A stretch of DNA of 64,000 nucleotides from Caulobacter radicis (GCF_003094615.1 NZ_QDKO01000025.1:124001-188000), one strand, 5' to 3'; positions 47,437-57,878 are shown, numbered from the stretch's first letter. Notes: a model not told the origin generated them from the letters alone. Numbers and translations are program-made.

Positions 47437-49388
47437 GCGACACCGCGCTGTTGGCGCTAGCGGACGCGGCGGGCGTGCTGGTCGAATGGACCGATTTCAA
47501 CGGCCGCGACCGTCGGGTCGAACTGGACACCATTCGAGCGGTGCTGGTTGCGCTCGGCCACGATGTCGCCTCGCCCAGTCACGCCCTGGCGGCCATTCGA
47601 GAGCGATCGTCCCCGAAGCTGCTGATCGGGCGGGTCGATACGCCGATCAGGTTTGCAGGCGCCCGCCGGGGTCGTGTTATCCTGGAGGACGGACGCACCC
47701 GGGACGCCGCCTCAGACGCCGATGGTCTGACCCTGAGCGTCTCCGAACCAGGGTATCATCGCCTCGAGCTGGACGACCGCACGCTGGAGCTGGCGGTCTG
47801 TCCCCCCCGCTGCCTGACGCCACGCGATCTGTTGGGCCGCGACGCCTGGGGACTGACCACCCAACTCTACGGCTTACGTGAGCATGGGACCTTCGGCGAC
47901 TTCAGCGCCCTGGCCGTCCTCGCCCGCGCGGCCGGCCAAGCCGGCGCCGACGCCCTGGCGATCAGCCCGACCCATGCGCTCTTTCCCAGCGCGCCACAGC
48001 GCTGCAGTCCCTACTCACCGTCGAGCCGCGACCACCTCAATATTCTCTATGCAGATCCCGCGGCCCTCGGCGCGGCCCCCGCAGCTCGGGGCGGGCCTGA
48101 GCTGATCGATTGGCCGCAGTCGGCGGCCGCCAAGCTCGCCAGGCTGAACGCTGCCTATCACGCCTTCGCCGGCGAGCAGCGATTTACGGACTTCGTCGCG
48201 GTTGGCGGCCAGGAACTTCGTCGCCACGCGATCTTCGAGGCGCTCGAGGAGCGCCTGGCGCATATCTTCGGCGCGGGCGGCTGGCGCCGCTGGCCCGAGG
48301 CGTACAAGGACGTCGCCCACGCCGAGGCCGTCGTGGAGCAGCTTGGTCTTGGCGACAGGGTCGGCTTTTTTCTGTTCGCACAATGGCTGGCCGACCTTGG
48401 CCTGCAGCAGGCTCAGGCCTCGGCCAAAGGCGCCGGCATGGGCATAGGACTGGTCTCGGACCTCGCCGTGGGCCTCGACCCCGGCGGCTCGCACGCTTGG
48501 AGACGGCCCCAGGAGCTGATGCTCGGCCTGACTCTGGGCGCTCCGCCTGACGCCTTTCAGGCGGCCGGACAAGGCTGGGGTTTGACCAGCTTTGCTCCCG
48601 ACGCCCTTCGAGCCGCCGGCTACCAACCCTTCCTCGACACCTTGCGCACGGCGTTGCGGCACGCCGGCGGGGTCCGTATCGACCACGCCCTGGGCTTGGG
48701 GCGGCTGTGGGTGATCCCGGATGGAGCATCCCCCGACCAGGGCGCCTATCTGCGCTATCCCATCGATGATCTGCTGGCGCTCATCGCCATGGAGTCGCGC
48801 CGGGCCGGAGCGGTGATCATCGGCGAGGATCTGGGCGTCGTGCCGCCAGGTCTGCGCGAAGCCCTCGACGAGCATGGGCTGCTGGGCATGCGGGTCTTGC
48901 CTTTCGAGCGCGAGGAGACCGGGGCCTTCATTCCACCTGAAAACTGGGACCGGCGCGCCGTGGCCATGACCAGCACCCACGACCTGCCGCCGGTCGCCGG
49001 CTGGTGGCGCGGACGCGACATCGAGTGGCGCGAGCGCCTGAATGCGCCCGGCGACCGCCAGGCCGAACGTGTCGAGCGCGTTGACGACCGGGCCGCGCTT
49101 TGGACGATGGCCTCGCAATCCGACCTGGCCCAGGGCCCCGTTCCCTCGCCGCACAACCCTGATCCCGCCGTCGAAGCCGCGATGGCGATTGTCGGGGCGA
49201 GCGCCTGCGAGTTGGCGCTGATCCCGATCGAGGATGTGTTGGGCCTGGAAGAGCAGCCCAACCTGCCCGGCGTCGTCGATGTTCATCCCAACTGGCGCCG
49301 GCGACTGCCGGTGGCGAGCGAGGCGCTCCTGGCCGCTCCCGTCGTCACCAGCCGGATCGCCCGCCTGAACGTCCAGAGACCCCGATGA
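47433..49388 (+). CDS. malQ: 4-alpha-glucanotransferase
   Basis: 651 residues, ATG overlapping the treZ stop. GH77 features: SPTHALFPSAPQRCSPYSPS, the nucleophile Asp in RIDHALGLGRLW, acid Glu in IIGEDLGVVPPGLREAL and Asp in TSTHDLPPVAGWW. The N-terminal region of about 130 residues before QLYGLRE is longer than in short MalQ and is like that of the plant DPE2/E. coli type. It joins short maltodextrins into chains long enough for TreY and for recycling. Confidence 0.94.
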   Translation: MSDTALLALADAAGVLVEWTDFNGRDRRVELDTIRAVLVALGHDVASPSHALAAIRERSSPKLLIGRVDTPIRFAGARRGRVILEDGRTRDAASDADGLTLSVSEPGYHRLELDDRTLELAVCPPRCLTPRDLLGRDAWGLTTQLYGLREHGTFGDFSALAVLARAAGQAGADALAISPTHALFPSAPQRCSPYSPSSRDHLNILYADPAALGAAPAARGGPELIDWPQSAAAKLARLNAAYHAFAGEQRFTDFVAVGGQELRRHAIFEALEERLAHIFGAGGWRRWPEAYKDVAHAEAVVEQLGLGDRVGFFLFAQWLADLGLQQAQASAKGAGMGIGLVSDLAVGLDPGGSHAWRRPQELMLGLTLGAPPDAFQAAGQGWGLTSFAPDALRAAGYQPFLDTLRTALRHAGGVRIDHALGLGRLWVIPDGASPDQGAYLRYPIDDLLALIAMESRRAGAVIIGEDLGVVPPGLREALDEHGLLGMRVLPFEREETGAFIPPENWDRRAVAMTSTHDLPPVAGWWRGRDIEWRERLNAPGDRQAERVERVDDRAALWTMASQSDLAQGPVPSPHNPDPAVEAAMAIVGASACELALIPIEDVLGLEEQPNLPGVVDVHPNWRRRLPVASEALLAAPVVTSRIARLNVQRPR

Positions 49389-51883
49389 TCCCCTCAGCGA
49401 CCTATCGCGTGCAGTTTCACGCCGGCTTCACCTTCTCGAACGCGGCGGCTTTGGCGCCCTACTGGGCCAGACTGGGGGTGAGCCACGTCTATGCCTCGCC
49501 GATCGCCACAGCCCGAGCAGGCTCCGCCCATGGCTACGACGTGGTGGATCCCCTCAAGATCAATCCAGCACTGGGCGGCGAACAGGGCTTTCGCGACATG
49601 GTCGAGGCGCTGCGGGCCCAGGGCCTGGGCGTCGTCCTCGACATCGTGCCCAATCATCTGGCTGTCGGCGGCGGCGACAACGCATGGTGGCTGGATGTCC
49701 TGGAGAACGGCCGGGCCAGCCCCTTCGCCCGGATGTTCGACATCGATTGGGCGCCAGCCGATCCCGACCTGGCAGGAAAGCTGCTCGCTCCGTTCCTCGG
49801 AGCCCCCTACGCCGAGGCTCTCGCCGCGGGGGCCATCCAACTGGACATCGAGCCCGACCGCCTCTCCGTCCTGGCTCATGGCGCCCACCGCTTCCCGCTG
49901 CGCCGCTGCGACTACGCCGAGGTTCTTGCCGCCGCGGACGCCTCGCGGATAGAGGACGTCGATCCTTTCCGCCTGGCCGCCGCCTACGATCCAGCAACCG
50001 AGAACGGGCTGGCGCGGTTGCACGATCTTTTGGAGCGTCAGCACTACCGCCTGGCCTGGTGGCGGACGGCTGGCGACGCGATCAACTGGCGGCGTTTCTT
50101 CGACATCACTGAGCTGGCCGGGCTACGTATCGAAGATCCGGTCGTCTTCGAGGCGGTGCATGCCCTGCCCCTGCGCCTCTATCGCGAAGGGCTGATCGAC
50201 GGTCTGCGGGTGGACCATGTCGACGGCCTGGCCGACCCGCCGGCCTACTGCCGGCGACTGCGCGAGGCGCTGATCACGGCCGATCCGGCGCGCAAGGCCT
50301 GGCTGGTGGTCGAAAAGATTCTTGGCGCGGACGAGCGCCTGGCCGCCGACTGGGGCGTGGACGGAACCACCGGCTACGAGGTCATGAACGATCTGTCGGC
50401 GCTGCAACACGATCCCAAGGGCGCTGGTCCCCTGGCCAGTCTTTGGCGACAGATAAGCGGACGTCCGGCCGATTTCGAGGCCGAGGAGCTCGACGCCAGA
50501 CGCGAGATCCTCTCGGGCGGGTTCGCCGGCCAGCTGGACGCGGCGGCCATGGCCTTCCACCGGCTGGCGCGCTGGAACGTCGCGACGCGGGACCTGCCTC
50601 TTCCCGCCCTTCGCCGGGCCCTGGCGAGCTTGGTCGAGGCCTCCAGAAACTACCGCACCTACGCTGCCGACACCCGACAGCCGCCCCTCAAGGCCCTGGC
50701 CAGCGCCAAGGCGGCGCAGCCGGCGTCGAGCCTGGCGCTGGATCAGATCGCCGCCTGGCTCCGCGGCGAAGGCGAGGTTCCCGCCGACCTTCGGACCGAC
50801 GCCGTGCGGCGCCTCGAGCAGCTCTCGGCGCCCGTCGCCGCGAAAGCTGTAGAGGACACCGCCTTCTATCGCTACGGCCGGCTGCTCTCGCGCAACGATG
50901 TCGGCTTCGATCCGGCCCGGCTCTCGATGTCTCCGGCGCTGTTTCTACGGCAGGCGACACAGCGGGGAGCAGCGTTCCCATCCAGTATGCTGGCGACGGC
51001 GACGCACGATCACAAGCGGGGGGAGGACGTGCGCGCCCGGCTGGCGGTGCTCAGCGAGATTGCCGCGCTGTGGGCGCAGCGGGCCAGGGCGTGGCTGTCG
51101 CTGACGCCGCTTGAAGGCGTCGATCCGGGCGATGCGCACATGCTGCACCAGATGATCGTCGGCGCCTGGCCGCTGGACCTCGAGCCGGCGGACGCAAAGG
51201 CGATGGCCGCCTTCGCCGAGCGTCTGGGCGGCTGGCAGCGAAAGGCGCTGCGCGAGGCCAAGCTGCGGACGTCTTGGACGGTGCAGGACGAGACCTACGA
51301 GGCCGCCAGCGAAAGCTATCTTCGCCGGCTGCTGGTCGACGGCGACGGCGCTTTCCGGCAGGACGCTCACCTCTTCGTCACCCAGATCTCGCCCGCCGGC
51401 GTCGCCAACAGTCTCGTCCAGACCGGCCTGAAACTCACCTTGGCGGGCGTGCCCGACTTCTACCAGGGAACCGAGTTCTGGGATTTCAGCCTCGTCGACC
51501 CCGACAATCGCCGACCTGTCGATTACGACCAGCGTCACGCGATGCTCGATCATGAAGGCGATGGAGACTGGCGCGCGGGCGCGACCAAACAGGCGCTCAT
51601 CCGAGACCTGCTAAAGGCCCGGCGCGACCATCCGGACCTGTTCGCGGCGGCCATCTCGCCGCTGGAGATCAAGCGCCCCGTCTCCGATAACGCCGTGGTT
51701 TTCGAGCGCACCGCCGGCGAGCGCCGTCTGCTTGTCGTTGCGGCTATAGGCTGCGCCGACGCCTGCATCGCTCGCAACGCGCCGGTGGTGGATGAGACCT
51801 GGTGGCGCGACGCCGCCTTGCCGGACGGCCGACAGATCTCGCGCCTCACCAACGGTTCGCCGTTCTGGTGGGCGATCGAATGA
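49385..51883 (+). CDS. treY: malto-oligosyltrehalose synthase
   Basis: 832 residues, ATG overlapping the malQ stop. N-terminal TYRVQFHAGFTFSNAAALAP and GSAHGYDVVDPLKINP are the TreY signatures. Catalytic Asp in LRVDHVDGLADP, Glu in LVVEKILG and Asp in ATATHDHKRGEDVRARL. It turns the reducing end of a maltodextrin into a trehalose unit by intramolecular transglycosylation. With TreZ it makes trehalose straight from glycogen, with no sugar nucleotide cost. Confidence 0.95.
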   Translation: MIPSATYRVQFHAGFTFSNAAALAPYWARLGVSHVYASPIATARAGSAHGYDVVDPLKINPALGGEQGFRDMVEALRAQGLGVVLDIVPNHLAVGGGDNAWWLDVLENGRASPFARMFDIDWAPADPDLAGKLLAPFLGAPYAEALAAGAIQLDIEPDRLSVLAHGAHRFPLRRCDYAEVLAAADASRIEDVDPFRLAAAYDPATENGLARLHDLLERQHYRLAWWRTAGDAINWRRFFDITELAGLRIEDPVVFEAVHALPLRLYREGLIDGLRVDHVDGLADPPAYCRRLREALITADPARKAWLVVEKILGADERLAADWGVDGTTGYEVMNDLSALQHDPKGAGPLASLWRQISGRPADFEAEELDARREILSGGFAGQLDAAAMAFHRLARWNVATRDLPLPALRRALASLVEASRNYRTYAADTRQPPLKALASAKAAQPASSLALDQIAAWLRGEGEVPADLRTDAVRRLEQLSAPVAAKAVEDTAFYRYGRLLSRNDVGFDPARLSMSPALFLRQATQRGAAFPSSMLATATHDHKRGEDVRARLAVLSEIAALWAQRARAWLSLTPLEGVDPGDAHMLHQMIVGAWPLDLEPADAKAMAAFAERLGGWQRKALREAKLRTSWTVQDETYEAASESYLRRLLVDGDGAFRQDAHLFVTQISPAGVANSLVQTGLKLTLAGVPDFYQGTEFWDFSLVDPDNRRPVDYDQRHAMLDHEGDGDWRAGATKQALIRDLLKARRDHPDLFAAAISPLEIKRPVSDNAVVFERTAGERRLLVVAAIGCADACIARNAPVVDETWWRDAALPDGRQISRLTNGSPFWWAIE

Positions 51884-51962
51884 GACCCTTGGTCGCGCCA
51901 GCGTCATGTTGACAGGACTCGCGTTCGGCGCGTCCATGGCCTGGCTTCTGGGGAGGGGCGCC

Positions 51963-52307
51963 ATGGCCAAGTTCGAAATCGACTACGAAGAGAAGCTCTA
52001 TCTGGCGCTCGCCGCTCTGCGCGGCGCCGGCTACGCCCCTCTTCGTCTGGTGCTGGATCGCGCCGAGCGTCTGGGTCCCACGAGCATCGAGCGGCTTGGG
52101 ACCGGAGCGGTCCGCGCGCTCGATATCGAAGTGGACGTTCGGCCCGACGAGACCCCTCACATCGTCGCCAGCAAGGACGGTCTGACGCTCCTTGCCCCGG
52201 TGGCGCTACGCCGGCTGGCGCGCTGGCTCGCGGCCGACGGAGGTCAGGCTGAACCCATGGCGCTCGTTCCCGCCTACCGCGTGCCGCCGCTTCGGGTCGT
52301 GAGTTAG
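51963..52307 (+). CDS. hypothetical protein downstream of treY
   Basis: 114 residues from ATG 51963, with GGGGAGGGG upstream. The start MAKFEIDYEEKLYLALAALR and the later IERLGTGAVRALDIEVDVRP and LLAPVALRRLARWLAADG suggest an alpha-beta fold with no motif I know. It begins 79 bases after the treY stop on the same strand, so it may be the last gene of the operon. An in-frame ATG 19 codons earlier lacks a ribosome site. Confidence 0.6.
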   Translation: MAKFEIDYEEKLYLALAALRGAGYAPLRLVLDRAERLGPTSIERLGTGAVRALDIEVDVRPDETPHIVASKDGLTLLAPVALRRLARWLAADGGQAEPMALVPAYRVPPLRVVS

Positions 52308-52319
52308 GAAAGCGCTGGC

Positions 52320-52478
52320 CTAATCGGCCCCATTGCCTGGATCTCCGGCCGTAGGGTCGTGGGTGGCGTCCGTCTTCTGGTTTGGATCAAGAGCCGGATG
52401 CGGCGGCGCCTCCAGGCCGCCTGGCTGCGTCGCCTGCGGCTGTTGCTCTTGTGGCCTGGCCTGATCCTGTTTGGTCAT
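52320..52478 (-). CDS. 52-residue Pro/Asp-rich protein, paralogue 2 of a new small family
   Basis: ATG 52478 is preceded by AAGGAGGATG, an almost ideal ribosome site. The N-terminus is Gln-rich (ARPQEQQPQATQPG). The C-terminal half repeats the words of the gene at 10265 in order: GGLEAPP, PALDPN, KTDAT, DP, DPGNGAD at the very end. No hydrophobic core is present. It stands alone, with its stop 12 bases from the convergent gene's stop, and no stress promoter is evident. Short length is the reason such genes are usually missed. Confidence 0.72.
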   Translation of the reverse strand: MTKQDQARPQEQQPQATQPGGLEAPPHPALDPNQKTDATHDPTAGDPGNGAD

Positions 52479-52616
52479 CGGCATCCTCCTTTGTCATAAG
52501 AAGACAATCCCGAACGCGTCGACTGGCTTCCCTCGCGGCGAAAGAAACCGCGCGCGGTGAGCCGGGTTGCGTGGAGGCCGACGTCGGCGAGAACGGATTT
52601 CATCACATCCTAGCGC

Positions 52617-54300
52617 TCATAGACCCCTGATGACGCACGTCACGCCCGTAGGAGCGAAGGTGACGTCTATGCCGCCGTCCACGTCACGATCCAGGGCGCG
52701 GGTCAGCAGCCGCATCCCGAAGCCGATCTGCCGGGGCTCTTCGACGGGCGGCCCGCCCCGCTCGCGCCATTCCAGCCTCGTGCGCCCATCAGCGTCCTCG
52801 CAATCGATGGACACGCGTCCCTGCTCGCGTGTCAGAACACCATACTTGACCGCATTGGTGGCGAGTTCATGCAAGGCCATCGCAACGGCGACCGCCTTCT
52901 GCGTCGGCAGTTGGACATCTTCCCCGCCAACGGCGAAGCGCGCCGCGCCGAAAGGTTCGATCGCCTCATGGATGATCCGCATCAGGCTGGCGGTGCGCCA
53001 GTCGGCCTGGGTGAGGACATTATGGGCGCGCGACAGGGCCAAAAGGCGGCCCTCGAACGCCTCTCTTGCCCCAGGCTGGGCCGCATCTCCGCAAAAGGTC
53101 TGGCCCGCCAAGGCTGAACCGTCGCCAGAGTGTTCTTGACGCGATGATTGGGCTCATTGACCAGCAAAGACTTGGCGTCGAGGGCCTGCCTCAGGTCGGT
53201 GAAGTCGGTGAAGGTGCAGACAGCCAGAGGTCGTCCGGTTCCATCCGCGACCCGCTTGCAATCCCCCGATAGTCGCACGATCCGTCCATCAGGACGGCGG
53301 TAGAACTGCTCCTCTTTCTCAATCGTCTCGCCTGAAAGCGCGCGGGCCCCAGGATAGTCCTCAGAAGCAAACGGGGCGCCGTCGGCGTGCATGGCGCCAT
53401 AAACGCCAAATTGTTCCGCCGAGCGGGTCAGAACGTCGTGGCCGACGATGAGCGATGCGGCCCGGTTGTAAAGAACGACCTGGCGAGTCTCGAGCGAGAG
53501 CAGCACCTCCCCCACCGGCATCTCCTCCATTACAGTGTGCAGCTGGGCTTCCGCCTTCTGATTCTCCTGGCTGGTCAGGACCGCCTCGGTGACATCGAGC
53601 GCCTGGACGAAGAGCCGCGCCTGGCCATCGGACGCAGGCTCGATCCGCCGAAGCAGAATGTCGAAATAGCGCTCCTCCGGCGGGACGTCAGGACGGGCTT
53701 GGAAGGGCGTGCGCATCTGGCGCCCCACATAGGGCTGGTCACCGTCCATGACCCTGGTCATCAGCGCGAAAAGTGCTGGCGCTGTTTCAGGCGCGACCTG
53801 ACGATAGGAGCGGTCCTGTATCTCGCCGCGTCCCCGGAATTCGACAAGCTCGGCGCTGGCGAACGCCACCACGAGGTCATGACCTCGATAGATCGCCACC
53901 AAGCCCGGCGCATTGCGGAAAAGCTCGACGAACCGAGCGTCCTCCTCGGCCTTGCGGCGGGCGGCCCCATCACGTTCGGCCAGCAGCTGCCGGCTGATCG
54001 CTCTTTAGGCCTCGTGACTACGACAACCAGCAGGCCCGAGGCCGCGTAGAGACAAAGCGCCGAGAGTTCGCCTGACGAGACATGGGCAAGATCGCCCCGG
54101 CTCGGCATCATCAACATCCAGACCCCGACCAGTCCGGTCGCAAGGGCGCTTAGGCCGCCCACGCGGCCCAAGACCAGACAACTCAGGAGGATCGTAGGGA
54201 AGAGAAGCGCAAAGCGCGCTCCGCCGGGCCAGACCCGCTCGGTCAGAGTATGCAGCCAGAGCGCCAGAAGCGCCGCTAGAGCGCCGCCGATCAGTCGCAC
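52617..54300 (-). pseudogene. membrane HWE-family sensor kinase with two single-base deletions
   Basis: Three frames must be joined. The first (from GTG 54300, or from an ATT at 54354 if the real start was lost) gives a four-helix DUF4118-like membrane domain ending VVVTRPKE. Loss of one base near 54000 shifts to a frame with QLLAERDGAARRKAEEDAR, a PAS domain (VVLYNRAASLIVGHDV) and the HWE box NHRVKNTLATVQ. Loss of one base near 53110 then shifts to AGQTFCGD, FEGRLLALSRAHNVL and the HATPase (ALHELATNAVKYGVL, GFGMRLLTR) ending at 52617. The box reads NEPNHRVKN where NELNHRVKN is normal. An exact stress promoter still drives it. Confidence 0.82.
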
Positions 54301-54388
54301 CGCCCAGGGCAGATCGCGACTGGCCAGGCGCGTGAAGGCCTCGAGCTTGAAAATGGCAGACCCCGTCTAAACATTGACCGCGTCGCTG

Positions 54389-54413
54389 AACGCCAGCTTG
54401 GCCACAACGTTCC
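54389..54413 (-). promoter_or_regulatory. SigT/EcfG-type promoter for the broken HWE kinase
   Basis: On the minus strand GGAAC (54413-54409), 16 bases, CGTT (54392-54389), exact to consensus. The transcript would start about 30 bases before the ATT at 54354 and about 83 before GTG 54300. Confidence 0.75.
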
Positions 54414-54565
54414 GCCAGACTTTAACTGCCTTTTGCGCAGCGACAGCTGCCTTCGATTGGAGCGGCGAACTTCACGCCGCCAGATACGAAAGCGTCGGCG
54501 GCCCCTTTGCAGGAACCTATCCGAAGCCAGCGCATATTAGCCGCCAGTCATTTTCGGGGACATCC

Positions 54566-56206
54566 ATGCACGAAAACGCTGGGCGCCGCGCGCGCGCCGA
54601 GGACCTGACCGACGTAGACGCCCTGGTTCGCGCTTACGCCGATCGGCAGCCGGACATGAGCGACGTCGGCCAGCGGGTCGCCTTCGGCACCTCGGGACAC
54701 CGCGGCTCCAGCGCCGACGGCGCCTTCAACGAAGGCCACGTCCTGGCGATCACCCAAGCCATCGTCGAGCATCGCGCCGCCCAGGGGATCAACGGGCCGG
54801 TGTTCGTCGGCCGCGACACCCACGCCCTCTCCGAGCCGGCCTGGCGCTCGGTCCTCGAGGTGCTGGCCGGCAACGGCGTCGAGGCCCTGATCGACGCGGC
54901 CGACGGCTTCACGCCGACTCCGGCGGTGTCCCACGCCATCCTGACCCATAACCGCGCCCACCCCGGCCAGGCCGACGGCATTCTGCTGACCCCGTCGCAC
55001 AACCCGCCGCGCGACGGCGGCATCAAGTACAACCCGCCATCCGGCGGTCCCGCCGGCGGCGAGATCACCTCGGCCGTCGCAGCCCGGGCCAACCAACTTC
55101 TCGAAGGCGGGCTGCGCGACGTCCGCCGCGTTCCGTTCGAGCGCGCCAAGGCGGCGGCCAAGGGCCATGACTTCCTCGGCCGCTACATCGACGACCTGCC
55201 CTCCATCCTCGACCTGGACGCCATCCGCTCGGCCGGCGTGAAGATCGGGGCCGATCCCCTGGGCGGGGCGAGCGTCGCCTACTGGGGCGAGATCGCCGAC
55301 CGCCACCGGCTGGACCTGACCGTGGTCAACGACAAGGTCGATCCGCAGTGGGCCTTCATGCCGCTCGACAGCGACGGCAAGATCCGCATGGACTGCTCGT
55401 CGCCCTGCGCCATGGCCAACCTGATCGAGATGATGAAGGGCCAGACGCGGTTCGACGTCGCCGTCGGCAACGACGCCGACGCCGACCGCCACGGCATCGT
55501 CACGCCGGACGGCGGCCTGATGAACCCCAACCACTATCTGGCGGTCGCCATCGCCTACCTCTTCGCCCACCGTCCGCAGTGGGGCCAGAACGTCGCCGTC
55601 GGAAAGACCCTGGTGTCCTCCTCGATGATCGACCGGGTCGTGGCGGGGCTCGGCCGCCGCCTTCTGGAGACGCCGGTCGGGTTCAAGCACTTCGTTCCTG
55701 GCCTGCTGGACGGGTCGGTCGGGTTCGGCGGCGAGGAATCGGCCGGCGCGGCGTTCCTGCGCAAGGACGGCTCGGTCTGGACCACCGACAAGGACGGCAT
55801 CCTGCTGTCGCTGCTGGCGGCGGAAATCCAGGCCGTCACGGGCAAGAGCGCCAGCCAGCTCTATGCCGGCCTGGCCGAGCAGTACGGCGCCCCCTCCTAC
55901 GCCCGCATCGACGCCCCGGCCGATCGTCGGCAAAAGGCCCGCCTAGCCGCGCTCAGCCCGTCGGACGTGTCGGCCCAGGTCCTGGCCGACGAGACGATCA
56001 CCAGCGTCCTGACCGCCGCCCCGGGCAACGGCGAGGCGATCGGGGGCCTCAAGGTCACCACCGGCAACGCGTGGTTCGCCGCCCGCCCCTCCGGCACTGA
56101 GGACGTCTACAAGATCTATGCGGAATCGTTCCTGGGTCCCGACCACCTGAAGGCCGTGCAGACCGAGGCCCGCGACCTGGTCGGCAAGGCGCTCGCCACG
56201 ACCTAG
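54566..56206 (+). CDS. pgm: phosphoglucomutase, alpha-D-glucose specific
   Basis: 546 residues from ATG 54566 with GGGGA upstream, the same length as E. coli Pgm. The family start is seen in [12 protein letters not shown]; the phosphoserine is in [13 protein letters not shown] (near 143); the metal loop is [11 protein letters not shown]; the sugar loop is [10 protein letters not shown] and the phosphate-binding [12 protein letters not shown] is near the C-terminus. It interconverts glucose 1- and 6-phosphate, linking glycogen turnover to central metabolism. It is a single gene next to the glycogen/trehalose operon. Confidence 0.95.
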   Translation: MHENAGRRARAEDLTDVDALVRAYADRQPDMSDVGQRVAFGTSGHRGSSADGAFNEGHVLAITQAIVEHRAAQGINGPVFVGRDTHALSEPAWRSVLEVLAGNGVEALIDAADGFTPTPAVSHAILTHNRAHPGQADGILLTPSHNPPRDGGIKYNPPSGGPAGGEITSAVAARANQLLEGGLRDVRRVPFERAKAAAKGHDFLGRYIDDLPSILDLDAIRSAGVKIGADPLGGASVAYWGEIADRHRLDLTVVNDKVDPQWAFMPLDSDGKIRMDCSSPCAMANLIEMMKGQTRFDVAVGNDADADRHGIVTPDGGLMNPNHYLAVAIAYLFAHRPQWGQNVAVGKTLVSSSMIDRVVAGLGRRLLETPVGFKHFVPGLLDGSVGFGGEESAGAAFLRKDGSVWTTDKDGILLSLLAAEIQAVTGKSASQLYAGLAEQYGAPSYARIDAPADRRQKARLAALSPSDVSAQVLADETITSVLTAAPGNGEAIGGLKVTTGNAWFAARPSGTEDVYKIYAESFLGPDHLKAVQTEARDLVGKALATT

Positions 56207-56268
56207 CGCTTCCCGCACGCTCATGCGCAACCCGTCCAAAGCACGGGCGCCGGGGCGGCGGCGATCGT

Positions 56269-56622
56269 TCAGTCTCCCTGCCTGCTGGCTTCAGACTGCG
56301 GAACCCACAGCGGCTCCAGCCAAGGCTCCCGATGTCTGGTCCAGCTCTCATACTGCGGAACAAAGACGCCGGCCTCGTCGAAGCGGCCAAGGGATACTTC
56401 GTACTCGCGCGTTTCGTCCGCGCCGGCGTTCTCGGCGAAGACTCTGGAACCGCAGCGTGGGCAGAAGTAGCGGACATAGCCGGGCGAACTCGACCAACCG
56501 ACAACATCACCCTCGATGGTGACCTGGCTTGGGGCGAACACGACAAAAAGGTTGAACGCCGATGCATGGGCCTTGCGGCAGGTCAACCGCGCGGCAAGGC
56601 TCTCCAGCTCATCTTCGTTCAA
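56269..56622 (-). pseudogene. N-terminally truncated GFA-family gene
   Basis: The frame gives LTCRKAHASAFNLFVVFAP, YFCPRCGSRVF and DEAGVFVPQYESW, which is the middle and end of a GFA-type zinc protein. The first 25-30 residues with the CxCG motif and the first Cys of CHCxxC are missing; only a TTG with no ribosome site starts this frame. An intact relative is at 6905. A decayed gene is the simplest reading; a separate functional short form is less likely because zinc ligands are lost. Confidence 0.6.
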
Positions 56623-57530
56623 GGCTTATCCAGGTTTCGCGCCAAGTCGCCTCCTTCTCTATCGCCTTTGCCGCCCGGGAGACAACGCAAGGCGCGGCTT
56701 TGCCCGCTCGTCCCATCCAGGCGCCGCCTCGGCGTTGACCGCCTTCACGGCCATGAAACCCATCTGGCGAGCATGTCCGCCGTGGCCGCCCCGGCTAAAC
56801 CCTCGTCGCCCGCCAGCAGGACGGTCGCACCGCCGCCAGAGGCCGCGATCGGTCCTCGCGAACCGGAACGCCTCGCGAATGGCGCCTCGCGGCCGACGGG
56901 GCCAGAGCGCCACTTTCGCTTCCCCCTTGGTGACGATCTTGGCCCAAAGTCGGGCCCTTCCAACGGAGGCGTCCACTCGATCGGGCCCGCGCGGCTTCAA
57001 ACCGTCATAGAGCGGAAAGAAGCGAACGATTGGGAACAAGCGCTACCGTTCAGGGTTTGATCCTACGTCAAATCACCTTTGACGATCCGCCGCTCTGTTC
57101 CCCCTTCGGGGCGGCGTCAGCAGGCAGGACGCACGATCCGCCAGGAGCGACCGTCCTCCTCTGTACTGGGCTCTGGCGCATGCACGTTGTCGCTGGAGCC
57201 CATATCTTCCGGCAGGAGCTATTGCGCCAACGAGCCCGCCGGTTCGTCCTTGCAGACTTCCACTCTGCGGTCAGCGTGAGCTTCCAGCGCGCCGAGCGGC
57301 CTTCAACGTCGCCAGGTAGGCGCGAACTCGTGAGACGTTCACGCCCATCAGTGGACTCCAGTACGCAGCGGACCGGTCGTTCATCTCTACCTCGTAACCA
57401 GCATGTTTTTTCCTCTTCGAAGGAAGTCTCAGCAATGACTGGCGTTCCCTCTTGCGGATGAGCGCTCGCCGCCCAAGATCTCAATCCATGGCGAAGCCGC
57501 GCCCCTTTTTGGCCGGCCATCTCGCGGCGC
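56623..57530. other. 900-base gap without a supported gene
   Basis: No frame combines a start, ribosome site and family-like protein. Minus-strand frames between 56745 and 57039 have some coding feel (LYDGLKPRGPDRVDAS in one, ATVLLAGDEGLAGAA in another) in different frames, as in a decayed gene next to the truncated GFA gene. From 57040 to 57470 the sequence is less GC-rich than its surroundings and contains the inverted repeat at 57066-57084. Confidence 0.4.
57066..57084. repeat. perfect 7-base inverted repeat in a less GC-rich gap
   Basis: CGTCAAA-5 bases-TTTGACG. It could be a protein-binding site or small hairpin. No gene start lies close by on either strand. Confidence 0.35.
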
Positions 57531-57800
57531 TCAGGCAGCCTGCGCTGTATTTTCAGGCTCGATGAGCGACACGCCGCCGGCCGCCACGCACCAGCGTCCG
57601 ACCAATCGCTCCAACCGGTCATAAACCCATACTTCTCCGGCCCCATGCATGGCGTGCGCCTGCCGGGCCAGCGCCATCGCACGACGCTCGGCCTGACCAC
57701 CGCTTTCAAAGCATGTGACTTCACCGCTGTCGGCGTTCGACAGGCGCCACCCGCTGTCGGGATTGGGCTGAACGATGAAAACGCCGAGTGCGCCGCGCAT
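57531..57800 (-). CDS. small hypothetical protein, DUF2188-like
   Basis: 89 residues from ATG 57800 with GAGGA upstream. Two strands (GVFIVQPNPDSGWRLSNADS), a helix (ERRAMALARQAHAMHG) and two strands (GEVWVYDRLERLVGRW) make a small alpha-beta protein of the same design as the one at 14250. It is read from an exact stress promoter 53 bases upstream. Function unknown. Confidence 0.7.
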   Translation of the reverse strand: MRGALGVFIVQPNPDSGWRLSNADSGEVTCFESGGQAERRAMALARQAHAMHGAGEVWVYDRLERLVGRWCVAAGGVSLIEPENTAQAA

Positions 57801-57852
57801 GAGGTCCTCGAAAGAATGGCCAGCGCCAATCGGCGCAGTACTGAGCCGCCCA

Positions 57853-57878
57853 AACGTCGCTCGCCTCGAACCCGTTCC
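57853..57878 (-). promoter_or_regulatory. SigT/EcfG-type promoter for the DUF2188-like gene
   Basis: On the minus strand GGAAC (57878-57874), 17 bases, CGTT (57856-57853), exact to consensus. Transcription should start about 45 bases before ATG 57800. Confidence 0.72.

Noticed and set aside
54520-54545. GGAAC-N16-CATA upstream of pgm as a stress promoter
   Set aside because: The -10 has two mismatches, and the distance to the pgm start would leave almost no leader.
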